Assembly (NCBI RefSeq): GCF_001898575.1
Contig: NZ_MKUD01000081.1
Location: 1 to 64,000 of the forward strand
Direction of reading: 5' to 3'
DNA: 64,000 nt
From: Spirosoma sp. 48-14
Lineage (GTDB): Bacteria; Bacteroidota; Bacteroidia; Cytophagales; Spirosomataceae
The translations under genes were made by a program, and so were the position numbers. This document shows positions 19,983 to 29,033 of the stretch, in pieces. The notes below the pieces were generated by a model. The model was not told where the DNA came from, searched no databases, and saw nothing but the letters and a program-made list of their open reading frames with translations. Each line of letters starts with the position of its first letter. The stretch's first letter is position 1.

Positions 19983-20696
19983 ATGAAAACCAACAAATTC
20001 CTGGCTTTAGGCTTCGCCCTTTGTCTTTCCGGCCTTGCGCAGGCTCAGACCGTCGACGAGCTGGTCGATAAACACGTAGCCGCGCTGGGTGGCCTGGATA
20101 AACTAAGCAACGTCAAAACGCTGTATATCGAACGGTCGATGGCTATTAACGGCATGGAAATTCCCAGCAAGTCAACCATTGTGGTTGGCAAATCCATGCG
20201 GACCGAAACGTCGGTAATGGGCAACTCGATGATTCAGGTTGTAGACGGCACCACCGGCTGGATGGTGCGCCCAGCCATGATGGGTGGTACCGGCGATCCG
20301 GAAGATATGCCCGCCGATCAGTTGAAAAGCTCAAAAGGCCAGCTTGACCCTTTCGGCGCTCTGGTCAATTATAAAACCAAAGGCAATCAGGTCGAACTGG
20401 TTGGCAAAGAGAAAGTAGATGGTAAAGATGCCTATCACCTGAAGGTAACGACTAAAGAAGGGCAAACTGTCGACGAATTTCTGGATGCGAATACCTACCT
20501 GGTCAGCAAGGTCAAAATGGCGATGAATGGACAAAATGCTGAAATTGCCTTTTCGGATTATAAAGACAAGGACGGCATTAAGTTCGCTAATACGATGGAA
20601 ATGGCTTCGCCACAAGGTGCGCTAACGTTCACGACGGAAAAAATAACTGTTAATGGCCCGGTAGACGAAAGCATTTTCAAAAAGCCGGCAAAATAG
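19983..20696 (+). CDS. Outer-membrane lipoprotein-sorting-like (LolA-fold) protein
   Basis: The 237-residue protein begins with a signal peptide (KFLALGFALCLSGLAQAQ). The mature part starts TVDELVDKHVAALGGLDKLS, followed by a run of beta strands: KTLYIERSMAINGMEIPSKS, then a DGTTGWMVRP turn, then VELVGKEKVDGKDAYHLKVT and a closing strand. This is the half-barrel pattern of the LolA/LppX-like fold, often annotated as outer membrane lipoprotein-sorting protein. Such proteins bind lipid-like ligands in the periplasm, but only the fold is supported here. It shares a strand and a 63-bp spacer with the barrel protein upstream and is followed by a very strong hairpin at 20719. Confidence 0.78.
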   Translation: MKTNKFLALGFALCLSGLAQAQTVDELVDKHVAALGGLDKLSNVKTLYIERSMAINGMEIPSKSTIVVGKSMRTETSVMGNSMIQVVDGTTGWMVRPAMMGGTGDPEDMPADQLKSSKGQLDPFGALVNYKTKGNQVELVGKEKVDGKDAYHLKVTTKEGQTVDEFLDANTYLVSKVKMAMNGQNAEIAFSDYKDKDGIKFANTMEMASPQGALTFTTEKITVNGPVDESIFKKPAK

Positions 20697-20718
20697 ACCG
20701 AGCTATGCTTTCATAGCT

Positions 20719-20778
20719 GAACCACTCTCCATAAAAAAACCGCCAGATGCCTGGCGGTTTTTTTATGGAGAGTGGTTC
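20719..20778 (+). terminator. Very long-stem intrinsic terminator
   Basis: Positions 20719-20746 and 20751-20778 are perfect reverse complements, a 28-bp stem with a 4-nt loop (ATGC). The GC-rich top (ACCGCCAG / CTGGCGGT) is followed by seven Ts inside the right arm, so it works as a standard terminator for the 17352-20696 operon and, by symmetry, in the other direction. The outer half of the stem is unusual for a terminator. Confidence 0.85.
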
Positions 20779-20789
20779 AATACAAAATC

Positions 20790-20899
20790 GCTCTTATGGG
20801 TTAGATTATCTATTTACCCTTTTGACTCAAAAAAGTGCTTCTAGGTAACAAAAACGCTGGCACTAAAAGTACCAGCGTTTAAATCTAACCCATAAGAGC
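20790..20899. repeat. Nested inverted repeat enclosing a minus-facing hairpin
   Basis: An outer 18-bp perfect pair (20790-20807 GCTCTTATGGGTTAGATT, 20882-20899) encloses an inner 9-bp stem AAACGCTGG / CCAGCGTTT (20852-20860, 20872-20880). On the minus strand the inner stem is followed by five Ts, as in a terminator. No minus-strand gene ends here. Confidence 0.75.
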
Positions 20900-21246
20900 T
20901 TGCAGCCGAGTTCACACCCAACTACAATCGATAACAAATTAGGTAAAAATCTAAATAACTAGTAACAAAGTAGACAATTTTACTAATCAATACCTCTAAT
21001 TTGCTATGTATATCAATGCATTCATGTTTAATACAATTTTGCTATCCACTGCACCCAATAAAGCTTTATAGCCATTAATCTTTGTGCTACTTATGTAAAT
21101 TTCATAGAGTTAAGAAGATAATACCCTCAACATGCTACCAACCGTTGGTGCATGTTTCTTTTTTATACCAATCCATATGTGAAGCAATCTGAGAACTAGT
21201 CGACGACGTATATCATACAATACATTAGTTAAATAGAGGAATCTTA

Positions 21247-21279
21247 GAAACGCCTGGCCATATTGAGTCGGGCGTTTTT
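21247..21279 (+). terminator. Terminator-like hairpin, plus-facing
   Basis: AAACGCCT (21248-21255) pairs with GGGCGTTT (21270-21277), closing with one G-U pair, and runs into five Ts. No plus-strand gene ends just upstream, so it may end a short untranslated RNA or act as a second barrier after 20719. Confidence 0.5.
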
Positions 21280-21312
21280 GCTAATGATGGTCGAATGGGT
21301 TCAAAAACAAAG

Positions 21313-21332
21313 CCCCTGTCAGTTGACAGGGG
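21313..21332 (-). terminator. Compact hairpin, minus-facing terminator-like
   Basis: CCCCTGTCA (21313-21321) and TGACAGGGG (21324-21332) form a perfect 9-bp stem with a 2-nt loop in the DNA (a 4-nt loop is likely in RNA). On the minus strand the sequence after the stem is CTTTGTTTTT, as in a terminator, although no minus-strand gene lies upstream of it. Confidence 0.5.
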
Positions 21333-21435
21333 ACTGTTAGCATTTAACCTATGATAAATCTAAAAAAGAGAGAGGATCACCTAATTCCTCATTCGCTTAC
21401 CGATCTGTGATAAATTTCCGTTAATTTTCCGAAAA

Positions 21436-21450
21436 AGCAATCGGTTGCAT
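21436..21450. promoter_or_regulatory. LacI-type operator 1
   Basis: AGCAATCGGTTGCAT is a near-perfect palindrome around a central CG, the standard form of a LacI-family operator (GCAAyCGrTTGC). It lies about 190 bp before the lacI start, and the same core occurs at 21600 and 32598. Confidence 0.65.
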
Positions 21451-21599
21451 GAAAAGAATTAAGAGGATAGTCTCTTCCGTCTTTTTTCGTATAATTGCAC
21501 ATATTCCTGATAACTCTTCACTATTCTTAAACAGAGAGTAGTGTATTTTACGTTGAACTGATCGTTTTAACATGTTCTGAAGCTTAAAATCGGCCGATT

Positions 21600-21613
21600 T
21601 CAACCGATTGCAA
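21600..21613. promoter_or_regulatory. LacI-type operator 2
   Basis: TCAACCGATTGCAA shares the 11-base core CAACCGATTGC with the other two sites, with one half site imperfect. It overlaps a second weaker palindrome (TGCAACCTATTGGCA). At 27 bp from the lacI start it is placed to allow autoregulation. Confidence 0.6.
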
Positions 21614-21639
21614 CCTATTGGCATATACCCACCGCAACA

Positions 21640-22668
21640 ATGCAAAAGGATGTAACGATTTATGATATTGCTAAACTCCTGGAGTTGTCACCTGCTACGG
21701 TAAGCAGGGCATTGAATGACCATCCCGCTATTAGCTCTTCAACCAAGATTCTCATTACCAGTAAGGCAAAAGAAATGGGCTATCGTTCCAATCTGTTTGC
21801 CAGCAATCTGCGCCGTCAGCGCACCAACACCATTGGTGTAATCGTACCTCGTCTCGATAGCGCATTTATGTCGACCGTTCTGGCTGGTATGGAGAAAATA
21901 GCTAACAAGAATAATTACAACCTGATTATCAGCCAGTCGCTGGAATCGGTCAAGAAAGAGTTGGCTAATGCCAAAACGATGTTCGACAGCCGTGTCGATG
22001 GTTTACTGGTTTCTTTAGCCGCTGATACGGACGATCTGGAGCATTTTAATACATTCTTCCGCAAAGGTATCCCGATGATTCTGTTCGACCGGGTGATGCC
22101 GCAGAAGAATTGCACCAATATTGTCATCGACAATGTAAAGGCGGGTTATGATGCAACGATGCACCTCATCGATCAGGGATGCAAGCAGGTAATGCACATA
22201 ACGGGCAACATCAAGCGAAACGTATATGCCGATCGGCTCAAAGGCTATAAAATGGCCCTGGTCGACTGTGGGCTTCCGATTTCCGACGAACTTATTCGAC
22301 TAACAGATTTAACCCGTCAGGCTGGCCTGGATATGGCTACTCATATTCGCCAGATGGCCTCTCCGCCCGACGGCCTTTTTATTGCCAGTGACTTTTGCGC
22401 AGCCAGTTGCATGGGTGCGCTGCGTCAGTATGGATTTGCCATTCCAGCCGATATTGCCGTAGTAGGCTTCAATAACGATCCAGTATCTCAGGTTGTGGAG
22501 CCGAACCTCTCGACGATTCACTACCCTGGGCAGGAAATGGGTGAAATTGCGGCCCAAACACTAATCAATCACCTCAATGGCCTGATCCATCTGAGCACAA
22601 CCAACAGTATTCTATTGAACTACGAACTGATTATCAGGCAGTCGTCTCAGCGAACTAAAGCACTATAA
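21640..22668 (+). CDS. LacI-family transcriptional regulator
   Basis: The 342-residue protein has the LacI helix-turn-helix at the very N-terminus (VTIYDIAKLLELSPATVSRA, then LNDHPAIS) and the hinge helix near residues 48-58 (YRSNLFASNLRRQRTNTIGV). A periplasmic-binding-protein-like effector domain runs to about residue 335, including DGLLVSLAADTDD, IPMILFDRV, VYADRLKGYKMAL, PDGLFIASDF and AVVGFNND. Such proteins bind a sugar or sugar derivative and release or bind a palindromic operator. The operator-like sites at 21436, 21600 and 32598 and the gene's position beside a GH43 enzyme and a SusC/SusD system suggest it controls both. The effector cannot be told from sequence. GH43 follows by 60 bp in the same direction. 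Confidence 0.92.
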   Translation: MQKDVTIYDIAKLLELSPATVSRALNDHPAISSSTKILITSKAKEMGYRSNLFASNLRRQRTNTIGVIVPRLDSAFMSTVLAGMEKIANKNNYNLIISQSLESVKKELANAKTMFDSRVDGLLVSLAADTDDLEHFNTFFRKGIPMILFDRVMPQKNCTNIVIDNVKAGYDATMHLIDQGCKQVMHITGNIKRNVYADRLKGYKMALVDCGLPISDELIRLTDLTRQAGLDMATHIRQMASPPDGLFIASDFCAASCMGALRQYGFAIPADIAVVGFNNDPVSQVVEPNLSTIHYPGQEMGEIAAQTLINHLNGLIHLSTTNSILLNYELIIRQSSQRTKAL

Positions 22669-22728
22669 GAGCCTGCAAAGGTACTTGCTGTTATTCTTAC
22701 CGTACAATTCCTTACCTATTCTTAGTCT

Positions 22729-23784
22729 ATGATTAGTCCAACCAAACTCATTATCGCTACGGCTGGCCTGGCACTCTGGGCCAGCCAATCCGGTGTTTGC
22801 CAGAATCCGACATCCAGCGCCGTTAAGCCGAAACCACTCGTAACGGACATTTACACAGCCGACCCATCGGCCCATGTGTTCAACGGCAAAATTTATATTT
22901 ATCCGTCGCACGATATTGAAGCCAACGTGCCCCAGGATGATGAAGGGGGCCATTTCAACATGCGCGACTACCACGTTTTTTCGATGGATAAAATTGGCGG
23001 AAAAGTGACCGATCATGGCGTTGCGCTCGACATTAAGGACGTTCCCTGGGCCGGTCGGCAGATGTGGGCTCCTGATGCTGCCTATAAAAATGGTACGTAT
23101 TACCTCTATTTTCCTGTAAAAGACAAAAAGGACGCTTTTCGCATTGGCGTAGCCACCAGCAAATCGCCCACGGGCCCGTTTAAGGCCGAACCAGCTCCCA
23201 TTCCTGGTAGTTACAGCATCGACCCAGCCGTATTTACCGATACTGATGGCAAATCGTATATGTACCTCGGCGGCATTTGGGGAGGGCAATTACAACGCTG
23301 GCACACAGGAAAGTATGACAGTAGCCTGAAAACGGACCTGAAAAAAGATAAAGAACCCGCCTTAAGTGCTAAAGTGGCCCGGATGAGTAAAGACATGCTT
23401 AAGTTCGATGAACCGCTCAAAGATCTGGTGATCGTCGACAAAGTGGGTAAGCCCTTACTTGGTGGCGACCATGATCGACGGTTCTTCGAGGGTGGCTGGA
23501 TGCATAAATACAAGGGGACCTATTATTTCTCGTATTCGACGGGCGATACGCACTTGCTGGTATATGCCACTAGTAAATCGCCATACGGCCCGTTCACCTA
23601 TCAGGGTGTGCTGATGAAACCCGTTACGGGCTGGACTACGCACCACTCTATCATAGAGTTTCAGGGGAAATGGTACATTTTTTACCACGATGTAGAACTA
23701 TCTGGCAAAACACATCTGCGTAACATCAAGGTTCGTGAGCTGAAACGGAACCCGGATGGATCGCTGGAAACTATTACGCCGTAA
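22729..23784 (+). CDS. Glycoside hydrolase family 43 protein
   Basis: The 351-residue enzyme has a signal peptide (about 1-24). GH43 enzymes are five-bladed beta-propellers acting mostly on arabinose- or xylose-containing glycans. The three expected carboxylates can be placed: D45 as base (YTADPSAHVF), D165 as pKa modulator (SIDPAVF) and E254 as acid (RFFEGGWMHKYKGTYYFSYS). The sequence HDIEANVPQDDEGGHFNMRD after the first blade is typical of exo-acting members that carry an extra loop. No carbohydrate-binding module follows, so the protein is catalytic domain only. It lies 60 bp after lacI and probably shares its transcript. Substrate specificity (arabinofuranosidase, xylosidase or galactosidase) is not decidable here. 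Confidence 0.9.
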   Translation: MISPTKLIIATAGLALWASQSGVCQNPTSSAVKPKPLVTDIYTADPSAHVFNGKIYIYPSHDIEANVPQDDEGGHFNMRDYHVFSMDKIGGKVTDHGVALDIKDVPWAGRQMWAPDAAYKNGTYYLYFPVKDKKDAFRIGVATSKSPTGPFKAEPAPIPGSYSIDPAVFTDTDGKSYMYLGGIWGGQLQRWHTGKYDSSLKTDLKKDKEPALSAKVARMSKDMLKFDEPLKDLVIVDKVGKPLLGGDHDRRFFEGGWMHKYKGTYYFSYSTGDTHLLVYATSKSPYGPFTYQGVLMKPVTGWTTHHSIIEFQGKWYIFYHDVELSGKTHLRNIKVRELKRNPDGSLETITP

Positions 23785-23799
23785 ATTGAGTTCCCAGCA

Positions 23800-23863
23800 T
23801 TTTTTTGTCTTTCCGACGAAGGAGAAATCTTGAGATTCTTCTTTCGTTGGAAGGACAAAAAAA
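23800..23863. terminator. Bidirectional terminator between convergent genes
   Basis: Arms of 31 nt at 23800-23830 and 23833-23863 pair almost throughout, with several differences being G-U wobbles. Seven Ts precede the left arm and seven As close the right arm, giving a U-run in both directions. It lies between the GH43 gene and the FG-GAP lipoprotein gene. Confidence 0.8.
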
Positions 23864-23914
23864 CTTTTCAGTACAGTGTGCTAAAACAGATTAATCAGTC
23901 TGATCAAACACCGA

Positions 23915-26900
23915 TTATTTCCTTGATATACCTTCCTCTTCTTTTCTTTTATCAGGCATTACACAGCGATTCAGCCGTACACCCTGCGAATTTATAGCCG
24001 TTAACAGCAGCATTTCCTTATTTTTTCCGGTCAACAAAGCCGATGTGCGGGCGTCGCCCCGAATCACTAATCCGCTCTCGGCCGGACTCAGGGGTTTAAA
24101 ATGACCACGCCCATCGCCCAGTAGAACAACCCCCACGGAGGCATCTTCGCGACCCATATTTACTTCGTTCGGATAAAAGTTTCCGGTCAATACAGCATCT
24201 AGTCGACTATCGTGATTGACATCATGGACAACAATGCCAAAAACGGGAGCCGCCTGAGCGATGTGAGGCAAGGCATGAACGGCAAACTTCCCCTGACCCA
24301 GATTTTCGATATACGCACTTTGCAGATAAGTGGCCTTAGCTTCATACGCCCCACTCCTATCGTCGTCCGTAAACAACTGATCGAACCTGACAGCCGCATA
24401 ATCCGCAAAACGTTGGTATTTCCGTCGGAACTGAATAACCTGTTGATTTAAGGCATCGCGCGGTACAGCCGGGTAACACACCCCATTGATGTAGTAGCCC
24501 ATCAGCGGGTCCATAGTACCATCGTTGTTAAAATCCTTCGCCATGATAGTGACAGGTTCCTGCTCCGAAGCGCGATAGAGCGTATTCAGCCCCTCATTAC
24601 CCGCTATGTAATCCAGATCGCCATCCTGATCGAAATCGCCCTGGGCGAGGCTGTTCCACCAGCCCGATGAGTTGGGCAGTTGAATCGGTGCCGATGCCTG
24701 AAAGGAGCCTTTACTATTTTTATAGATCGTAAGAGGCATCCACTCGCCTGCCAATATGAGATCGGCCCAGCCGTCCCGGTCGTAATCGGACCAAAGCGCC
24801 GAACAGACCATACCTGCCTGCATCAGCGATGGACTGAGTTGCTGAGTCACATCCACAAAGCGACAGCCATTTGCCGACCGATCGTTCCGAAGCAGATAGC
24901 TCCGGGCGGGCAGCGGGTACTTACCGGGTATCTGACGGCCGCCTACAAACAGGTCCTGGTCCCCATCGTGGTCGAAATCGGCAGCGACGACACAGGAGCC
25001 GCTACCCGATACGTCTGGTAAGGTTCCGGCAGGGGCTGGAGTAAAATCGCCTTTGCCATTGTTGAGAAACAATTGATTCTGATAAAACGCCTTTTCGGTC
25101 GCTGGGCGTTCATTTCCTCCATACACTACGTATAAATCCAGATCCGCATCCCCATCGGCATCAAAAAATAAGGCGCTGGTTGCCTCCTGATCGGCGGTAG
25201 CAGGAAACGGACGCTTTACAAATCCACCACTTGCCGTTTGCCAGAACAGACAGGATGGGCTGCCCCGGTACGAGCCGCCCATAAAACAATCGTCCAGGCC
25301 GTCGGCATTGACATCGCCAACCGCCAGCGCAAAACCAGACCGTGAAAGCATTTTATGCATAGCCGCCGTTTGTTTGAAATCGACAAAGTCCGACTCAGTA
25401 TGGGCAAAATCAATGGGATATAGGTCCGTTACATCCGTAAATAGTGGTTTTTTCGTTTCGTCAAACATAGGCTCATTGCCCGGAGATGCCTGATTCTGTG
25501 AAAGCGTAAGGACCTGGTCGGCTGGCAGATTTCGTTTTGTCTCTACTCGTCCGTCGGGCCATTCGATGCGCAGCGAATCAATTTTAGTGCTTTTTCCCAG
25601 CCCAATATGAAGTCGGGAGTCGACCGACGACAAATACCCTCTGACGATCGTCGCTTCACTGTACTGCATCGTTCCTCCAGACCAGAGTGTTACCTTAGTG
25701 CCAACACCCTGACGATTTGTGGGACTTCCCTGCAAGGAAATGGTCAGGTAATGATCGGTCGGATTCTGTTCCCAGCTCTGATTTCGGTAAATGAAAGCTT
25801 CGCCATCCACATTGTTCACGACCAGATCCAGATCACCATCGTTGTCGAAATCGGCATAAGCGGCTCCATTCGCATAAGATTCGTCATGTAATCCCCAGTT
25901 TTTGGAAACATCCTCGAAGCTTCCGTCTTCTTTATTGCGGAAGGCGTAATGAGCCAACGGAATCTCAGGAACCTTGTCGAGCATCTCCAGTCGTTTTTTC
26001 GTGTTGTATTCGGTGGTACCAAAGCCCGAAAAGTCTTCGGTAAAATTGATGAAATCGCGGTCGGTAACATTTTTCCGATAGCCATTCGTAACGTATATAT
26101 CCTTCCGTCCATCGTTATCGAAATCGGCCAGCAAGGTTGCCCAGCTCCAGTCGGTTTGCGCCACACCGGCCATCAGCCCCACTTCCGAAAAAAGCGGAAC
26201 ATTTGTTCCCTTCTGTCCTCTGCCCTCTGCCCTTTGCCCTATCCCCAGATTCATCTGAAGTGAGTTGCGCATGTACTGCATCTGATGGCCAAACTGGGGC
26301 GAAATGCTCATCTGCTTGCGATCATAGTCCTGTCCGCCCAGCATCATTTTAAGCCGGTCATTCTCCTTGGGTAGCATATCCAGTTGCATCAGATCGGGGA
26401 ACCCATCATTGTTCAGATCGGCCGCATCGACGCCCATCCCGTACATACTGGTATGCGCCGTCGCCTGCTTGATTACATTGGAAAAATGCCCTTCCCCATC
26501 GTTTAGATACAGGATGTCGCTGCTGGTGAAGTCGTCGGAGCAGTAAATATCAGGATAGCCATCTTTGTTAAAATCGCTGATAACCAAGCCCAAACCTAAT
26601 CCATCGTAGGTTATTCCAGCTTCCTTCGAAACGTCTTTAAAGACTGGATGCCCTTTGGTGCCTACTCCATCGTTACGATACAGTTTACCTGTGCTCGGGT
26701 GTGATCCATCCGCTACAACCGGGCGAACATGAGCCGGGTTCTGAAAATCGGGGGCGGTATTGAGTAGGAAAACATCCAGATCGCCATCCCGGTCGTAATC
26801 AAAAAAAGCCGACTGCGTTGTGAACGCGGGATCGGCCAGCCCATAATCAGCGGCCATTTCCTTGAAAACAGGCTTACCGTTTTTTAAACCCTGGTTGATA

Positions 26901-27364
26901 AACAGCAGATTTTCGGTGTGCTTTAAGGCTGGGTGACTGGCAACAGAGATGTACATATCCAGCCAGCCATCCTGATTCACATCGACCATCGCTACGCCCG
27001 AACACCAGCGATTGGTCGTTAAACCAGCCGATTGGGTAATATCCTCAAACGAAAAAGCCTTTTCTCCCTGTTTGCCCTGATTCAGATAGAGCTGACAACT
27101 CACCTGATTCCCTGTAAAAACCAGGTCCACCAGCCCGTCGTTGTTCACGTCACCAACGCCTACGCCACCGCCATTGTAAAAGTTAGTAAAGGTAAACCCA
27201 TTTAAGCGTTCAGTGGGCGTCAGCGAGTTGTTGAACGTAACGTGTGTATGATCGCTGGAAAGCCGCTCAAATCGCGTTGGTGTCGATTGATGACAGGCTG
27301 GCAAACTACTGATCAATAAACCGATTCCGATCGTCCAAAACGGTACAAGTCTCATAGAAAGCAT
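23915..27364 (-). CDS. FG-GAP/VCBS and ASPIC (CRTAC1-like) surface lipoprotein
   Basis: The frame extends up to a TTG at 27457, but the upstream part covers an inverted repeat, so I start at ATG 27364, which gives a lipoprotein signal (PFWTIGIGLLISSLPAC). The 1149-residue mature protein is made of many FG-GAP/VCBS repeats of the calcium-binding form DxNxDGxxDL (for example GDVNNDGLVDLVF, DYDRDGDLDVFL, DFDNDGRKDIYVTNG). An ASPIC/UnbV domain lies near residues 545-620 (GVGTKVTLWSGG, then LHIGLGKSTKIDSLRIEWPD). This composite is common next to SusC/SusD pairs in Cytophagales and is thought to be a cell-surface glycan- or protein-binding lipoprotein. It is the third gene of the minus-strand set SusC-SusD-FG-GAP. 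Confidence 0.88.
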   Translation of the reverse strand: MLSMRLVPFWTIGIGLLISSLPACHQSTPTRFERLSSDHTHVTFNNSLTPTERLNGFTFTNFYNGGGVGVGDVNNDGLVDLVFTGNQVSCQLYLNQGKQGEKAFSFEDITQSAGLTTNRWCSGVAMVDVNQDGWLDMYISVASHPALKHTENLLFINQGLKNGKPVFKEMAADYGLADPAFTTQSAFFDYDRDGDLDVFLLNTAPDFQNPAHVRPVVADGSHPSTGKLYRNDGVGTKGHPVFKDVSKEAGITYDGLGLGLVISDFNKDGYPDIYCSDDFTSSDILYLNDGEGHFSNVIKQATAHTSMYGMGVDAADLNNDGFPDLMQLDMLPKENDRLKMMLGGQDYDRKQMSISPQFGHQMQYMRNSLQMNLGIGQRAEGRGQKGTNVPLFSEVGLMAGVAQTDWSWATLLADFDNDGRKDIYVTNGYRKNVTDRDFINFTEDFSGFGTTEYNTKKRLEMLDKVPEIPLAHYAFRNKEDGSFEDVSKNWGLHDESYANGAAYADFDNDGDLDLVVNNVDGEAFIYRNQSWEQNPTDHYLTISLQGSPTNRQGVGTKVTLWSGGTMQYSEATIVRGYLSSVDSRLHIGLGKSTKIDSLRIEWPDGRVETKRNLPADQVLTLSQNQASPGNEPMFDETKKPLFTDVTDLYPIDFAHTESDFVDFKQTAAMHKMLSRSGFALAVGDVNADGLDDCFMGGSYRGSPSCLFWQTASGGFVKRPFPATADQEATSALFFDADGDADLDLYVVYGGNERPATEKAFYQNQLFLNNGKGDFTPAPAGTLPDVSGSGSCVVAADFDHDGDQDLFVGGRQIPGKYPLPARSYLLRNDRSANGCRFVDVTQQLSPSLMQAGMVCSALWSDYDRDGWADLILAGEWMPLTIYKNSKGSFQASAPIQLPNSSGWWNSLAQGDFDQDGDLDYIAGNEGLNTLYRASEQEPVTIMAKDFNNDGTMDPLMGYYINGVCYPAVPRDALNQQVIQFRRKYQRFADYAAVRFDQLFTDDDRSGAYEAKATYLQSAYIENLGQGKFAVHALPHIAQAAPVFGIVVHDVNHDSRLDAVLTGNFYPNEVNMGREDASVGVVLLGDGRGHFKPLSPAESGLVIRGDARTSALLTGKNKEMLLLTAINSQGVRLNRCVMPDKRKEEEGISRK

Positions 27365-27373
27365 TTTGAGTAA

Positions 27374-27445
27374 AATAGACCACGGATTATTATGATCGTT
27401 ATGATCTGCGTAAATCATAATTATCATAATAATCCGTGGTCTATT
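27374..27445 (-). repeat. 23-bp perfect inverted repeat in the SusD to FG-GAP spacer
   Basis: 27374-27396 and 27423-27445 are exact reverse complements with a 26-nt loop. The stem is AT-rich with a GC centre (CCACGG / CCGTGG) and sits in a 97-bp spacer, leaving about 10 bp to the FG-GAP start. It may stabilise the upstream susCD mRNA or partly terminate it. Confidence 0.8.
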
Positions 27446-27461
27446 TGGAACCAGCAATGTA

Positions 27462-29000
27462 CTAATAACCAGGATTCTGGCCTTTCAGGCCGATGTTCGG
27501 ATTGTTGTCAATTTCCTGCTGGGGAATGGGCAGCAGTTCGTGTTTACCTTTCTGGAAATAGGCAATGGGCTCCGTTTTCAGTTTACCCAGCTTCCGCCAG
27601 CGCAGAATATCGCGGTTCCGAATTTCTTCACCATTCAGTTCGATACGCCGTTCGTGTACAATAGCCGTGAATACCTGATCTTTGGTCGATACGGGGTAGT
27701 TGGCCGTTGGGTAGGCTGGCATAGATACACTTGGTCGGCTCCGAATCATGTTCAGATACGAAACCGCACTGGTCAGATTGCCCAGTTCGTTTTCACACTC
27801 AGCCATCGACAGCAACGTTTCGGCATAGCGCATAATCCGCTGATTAATACCGCCCGTTGTTGACGTACCGGCTTTATACATCAGCGTAAATTTCCGCCAG
27901 CTAACTTTTTGCACTTTACCATCCACCGTTGAGCTATTCCCGTTCTGGATTTCGTCGGTCAGGATTGTCTGATCTTTGTTATACTTATCGCCAGTCGTAT
28001 ACACCGATTTTGCATACCGAGGATCCATCTTTGCATCCCCTTTGCTGGGCCGTTCGAACTCAGCTAGCAGACTGTTTGATGGAATGATGTTGCGCCAGCC
28101 TATGCCCGAGTACTCCTGCGTCCGAACGGTTTCTTCGGCCCCTGCTGTGCCATCGCCATCGCCGTTCCAGTTGAAATTACCGCCCGATGGCAGGAAGTTC
28201 ACTTCCCAGATCGACTCTTTGTTGAACTCACCTTCCTCCGTAAAATTATCATTATACTCATCCACCAGACCATAATTACCCGAGGTTATTATTTTCTGAA
28301 GTTCGGTTTTGGCATTGGTGTAGTCGCCCTGTTGCATATAAACCCGCGCCAGGAGCATCTGAGCCGCTCCTTTGGTGGCCCGTCCCTGGTTGGCCGCGTC
28401 GTAGGTAGCAGGCAGTGCATCCTGAGCCGCTTTCAGGTCAGCAATGATGAATGCGTACACATCGCCCTCTGAAGCACGCGGTAACGAACCCGCTACCGAC
28501 GTAACGTAGTTTTTATAGAGTGGAACCCCACCCCACATACTCACCAGTTCGAAATAAGCCCAGGCCCGCAGAAACTTGGATTCGCCCACGGCCTGAGTAG
28601 CGACACTGGCTGTTAGACCCTTGGCAGCAGCCGCTTTGTCTACCACCACATTGGCCCGGTGAATAATCCGGTAAGCGCCCGTCCAGACCGAACTTACCAG
28701 CGAATTGTCGGTGCTATGAACGCCTAGCAATAATTGGTTACGCGGTGTTTCGAGTTGTCCCCCGCCTGCCGCCACATCGTCGGAGCGAAGATCATGGGTA
28801 AAAAACCACTCACGAGCGACCAGGTTTGTCGATTGAAGGGCAGCATAAACCCCATTGACCGCACTCCTGATCTGGACATCATTTTGAAAATAACTGTCGG
28901 TCGTAACTGCGTTGGGATTTAGCTGGTCGAGGCTTTTTTCATTACACCCAACCGCCAGGCCCAGCAATAAAACACCGATTGAGAAATAGTGCCTTTTCAT
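27462..29000 (-). CDS. SusD/RagB-family outer-membrane lipoprotein
   Basis: The 512-residue protein carries a lipobox (LLGLAVGC, C19) and the SusD N-terminal pattern (LDQLNPNAVTTDSYFQNDVQ, RSAVNGVYAAL). It has TPR-like helices and ends with the C-terminal SusD motif: RYAETLLSMAECENELGN, then SYLNMIRSRPSV, then IVHERRIELNGEEIRNRDIL. SusD proteins cap the SusC pore and bind the glycan at the cell surface. SusC lies 33 bp upstream. Together with GH43 and the FG-GAP lipoprotein this makes a small polysaccharide utilisation locus. Confidence 0.94.
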   Translation of the reverse strand: MKRHYFSIGVLLLGLAVGCNEKSLDQLNPNAVTTDSYFQNDVQIRSAVNGVYAALQSTNLVAREWFFTHDLRSDDVAAGGGQLETPRNQLLLGVHSTDNSLVSSVWTGAYRIIHRANVVVDKAAAAKGLTASVATQAVGESKFLRAWAYFELVSMWGGVPLYKNYVTSVAGSLPRASEGDVYAFIIADLKAAQDALPATYDAANQGRATKGAAQMLLARVYMQQGDYTNAKTELQKIITSGNYGLVDEYNDNFTEEGEFNKESIWEVNFLPSGGNFNWNGDGDGTAGAEETVRTQEYSGIGWRNIIPSNSLLAEFERPSKGDAKMDPRYAKSVYTTGDKYNKDQTILTDEIQNGNSSTVDGKVQKVSWRKFTLMYKAGTSTTGGINQRIMRYAETLLSMAECENELGNLTSAVSYLNMIRSRPSVSMPAYPTANYPVSTKDQVFTAIVHERRIELNGEEIRNRDILRWRKLGKLKTEPIAYFQKGKHELLPIPQQEIDNNPNIGLKGQNPGY

Positions 29001-29033
29001 AGAAAACGTATGCGTTAAAGTCGTTAAAGTCGG

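Larger units (their letters stand above)
20900..21639. other. Hairpin-rich intergenic region before lacI
   Basis: No gene is visible; a 74-codon minus frame at 21421-21645 overlaps the lacI promoter and is not supported. The region holds two further hairpins (21247-21279 and 21313-21332) and two LacI-type operators (21436 and 21600). Confidence 0.6.

Noticed and set aside
27365..27457. N-terminal extension of the FG-GAP lipoprotein up to a TTG
   Set aside because: The extension is encoded by the 23-bp inverted repeat and would bury the lipoprotein signal, so ATG 27364 was used.
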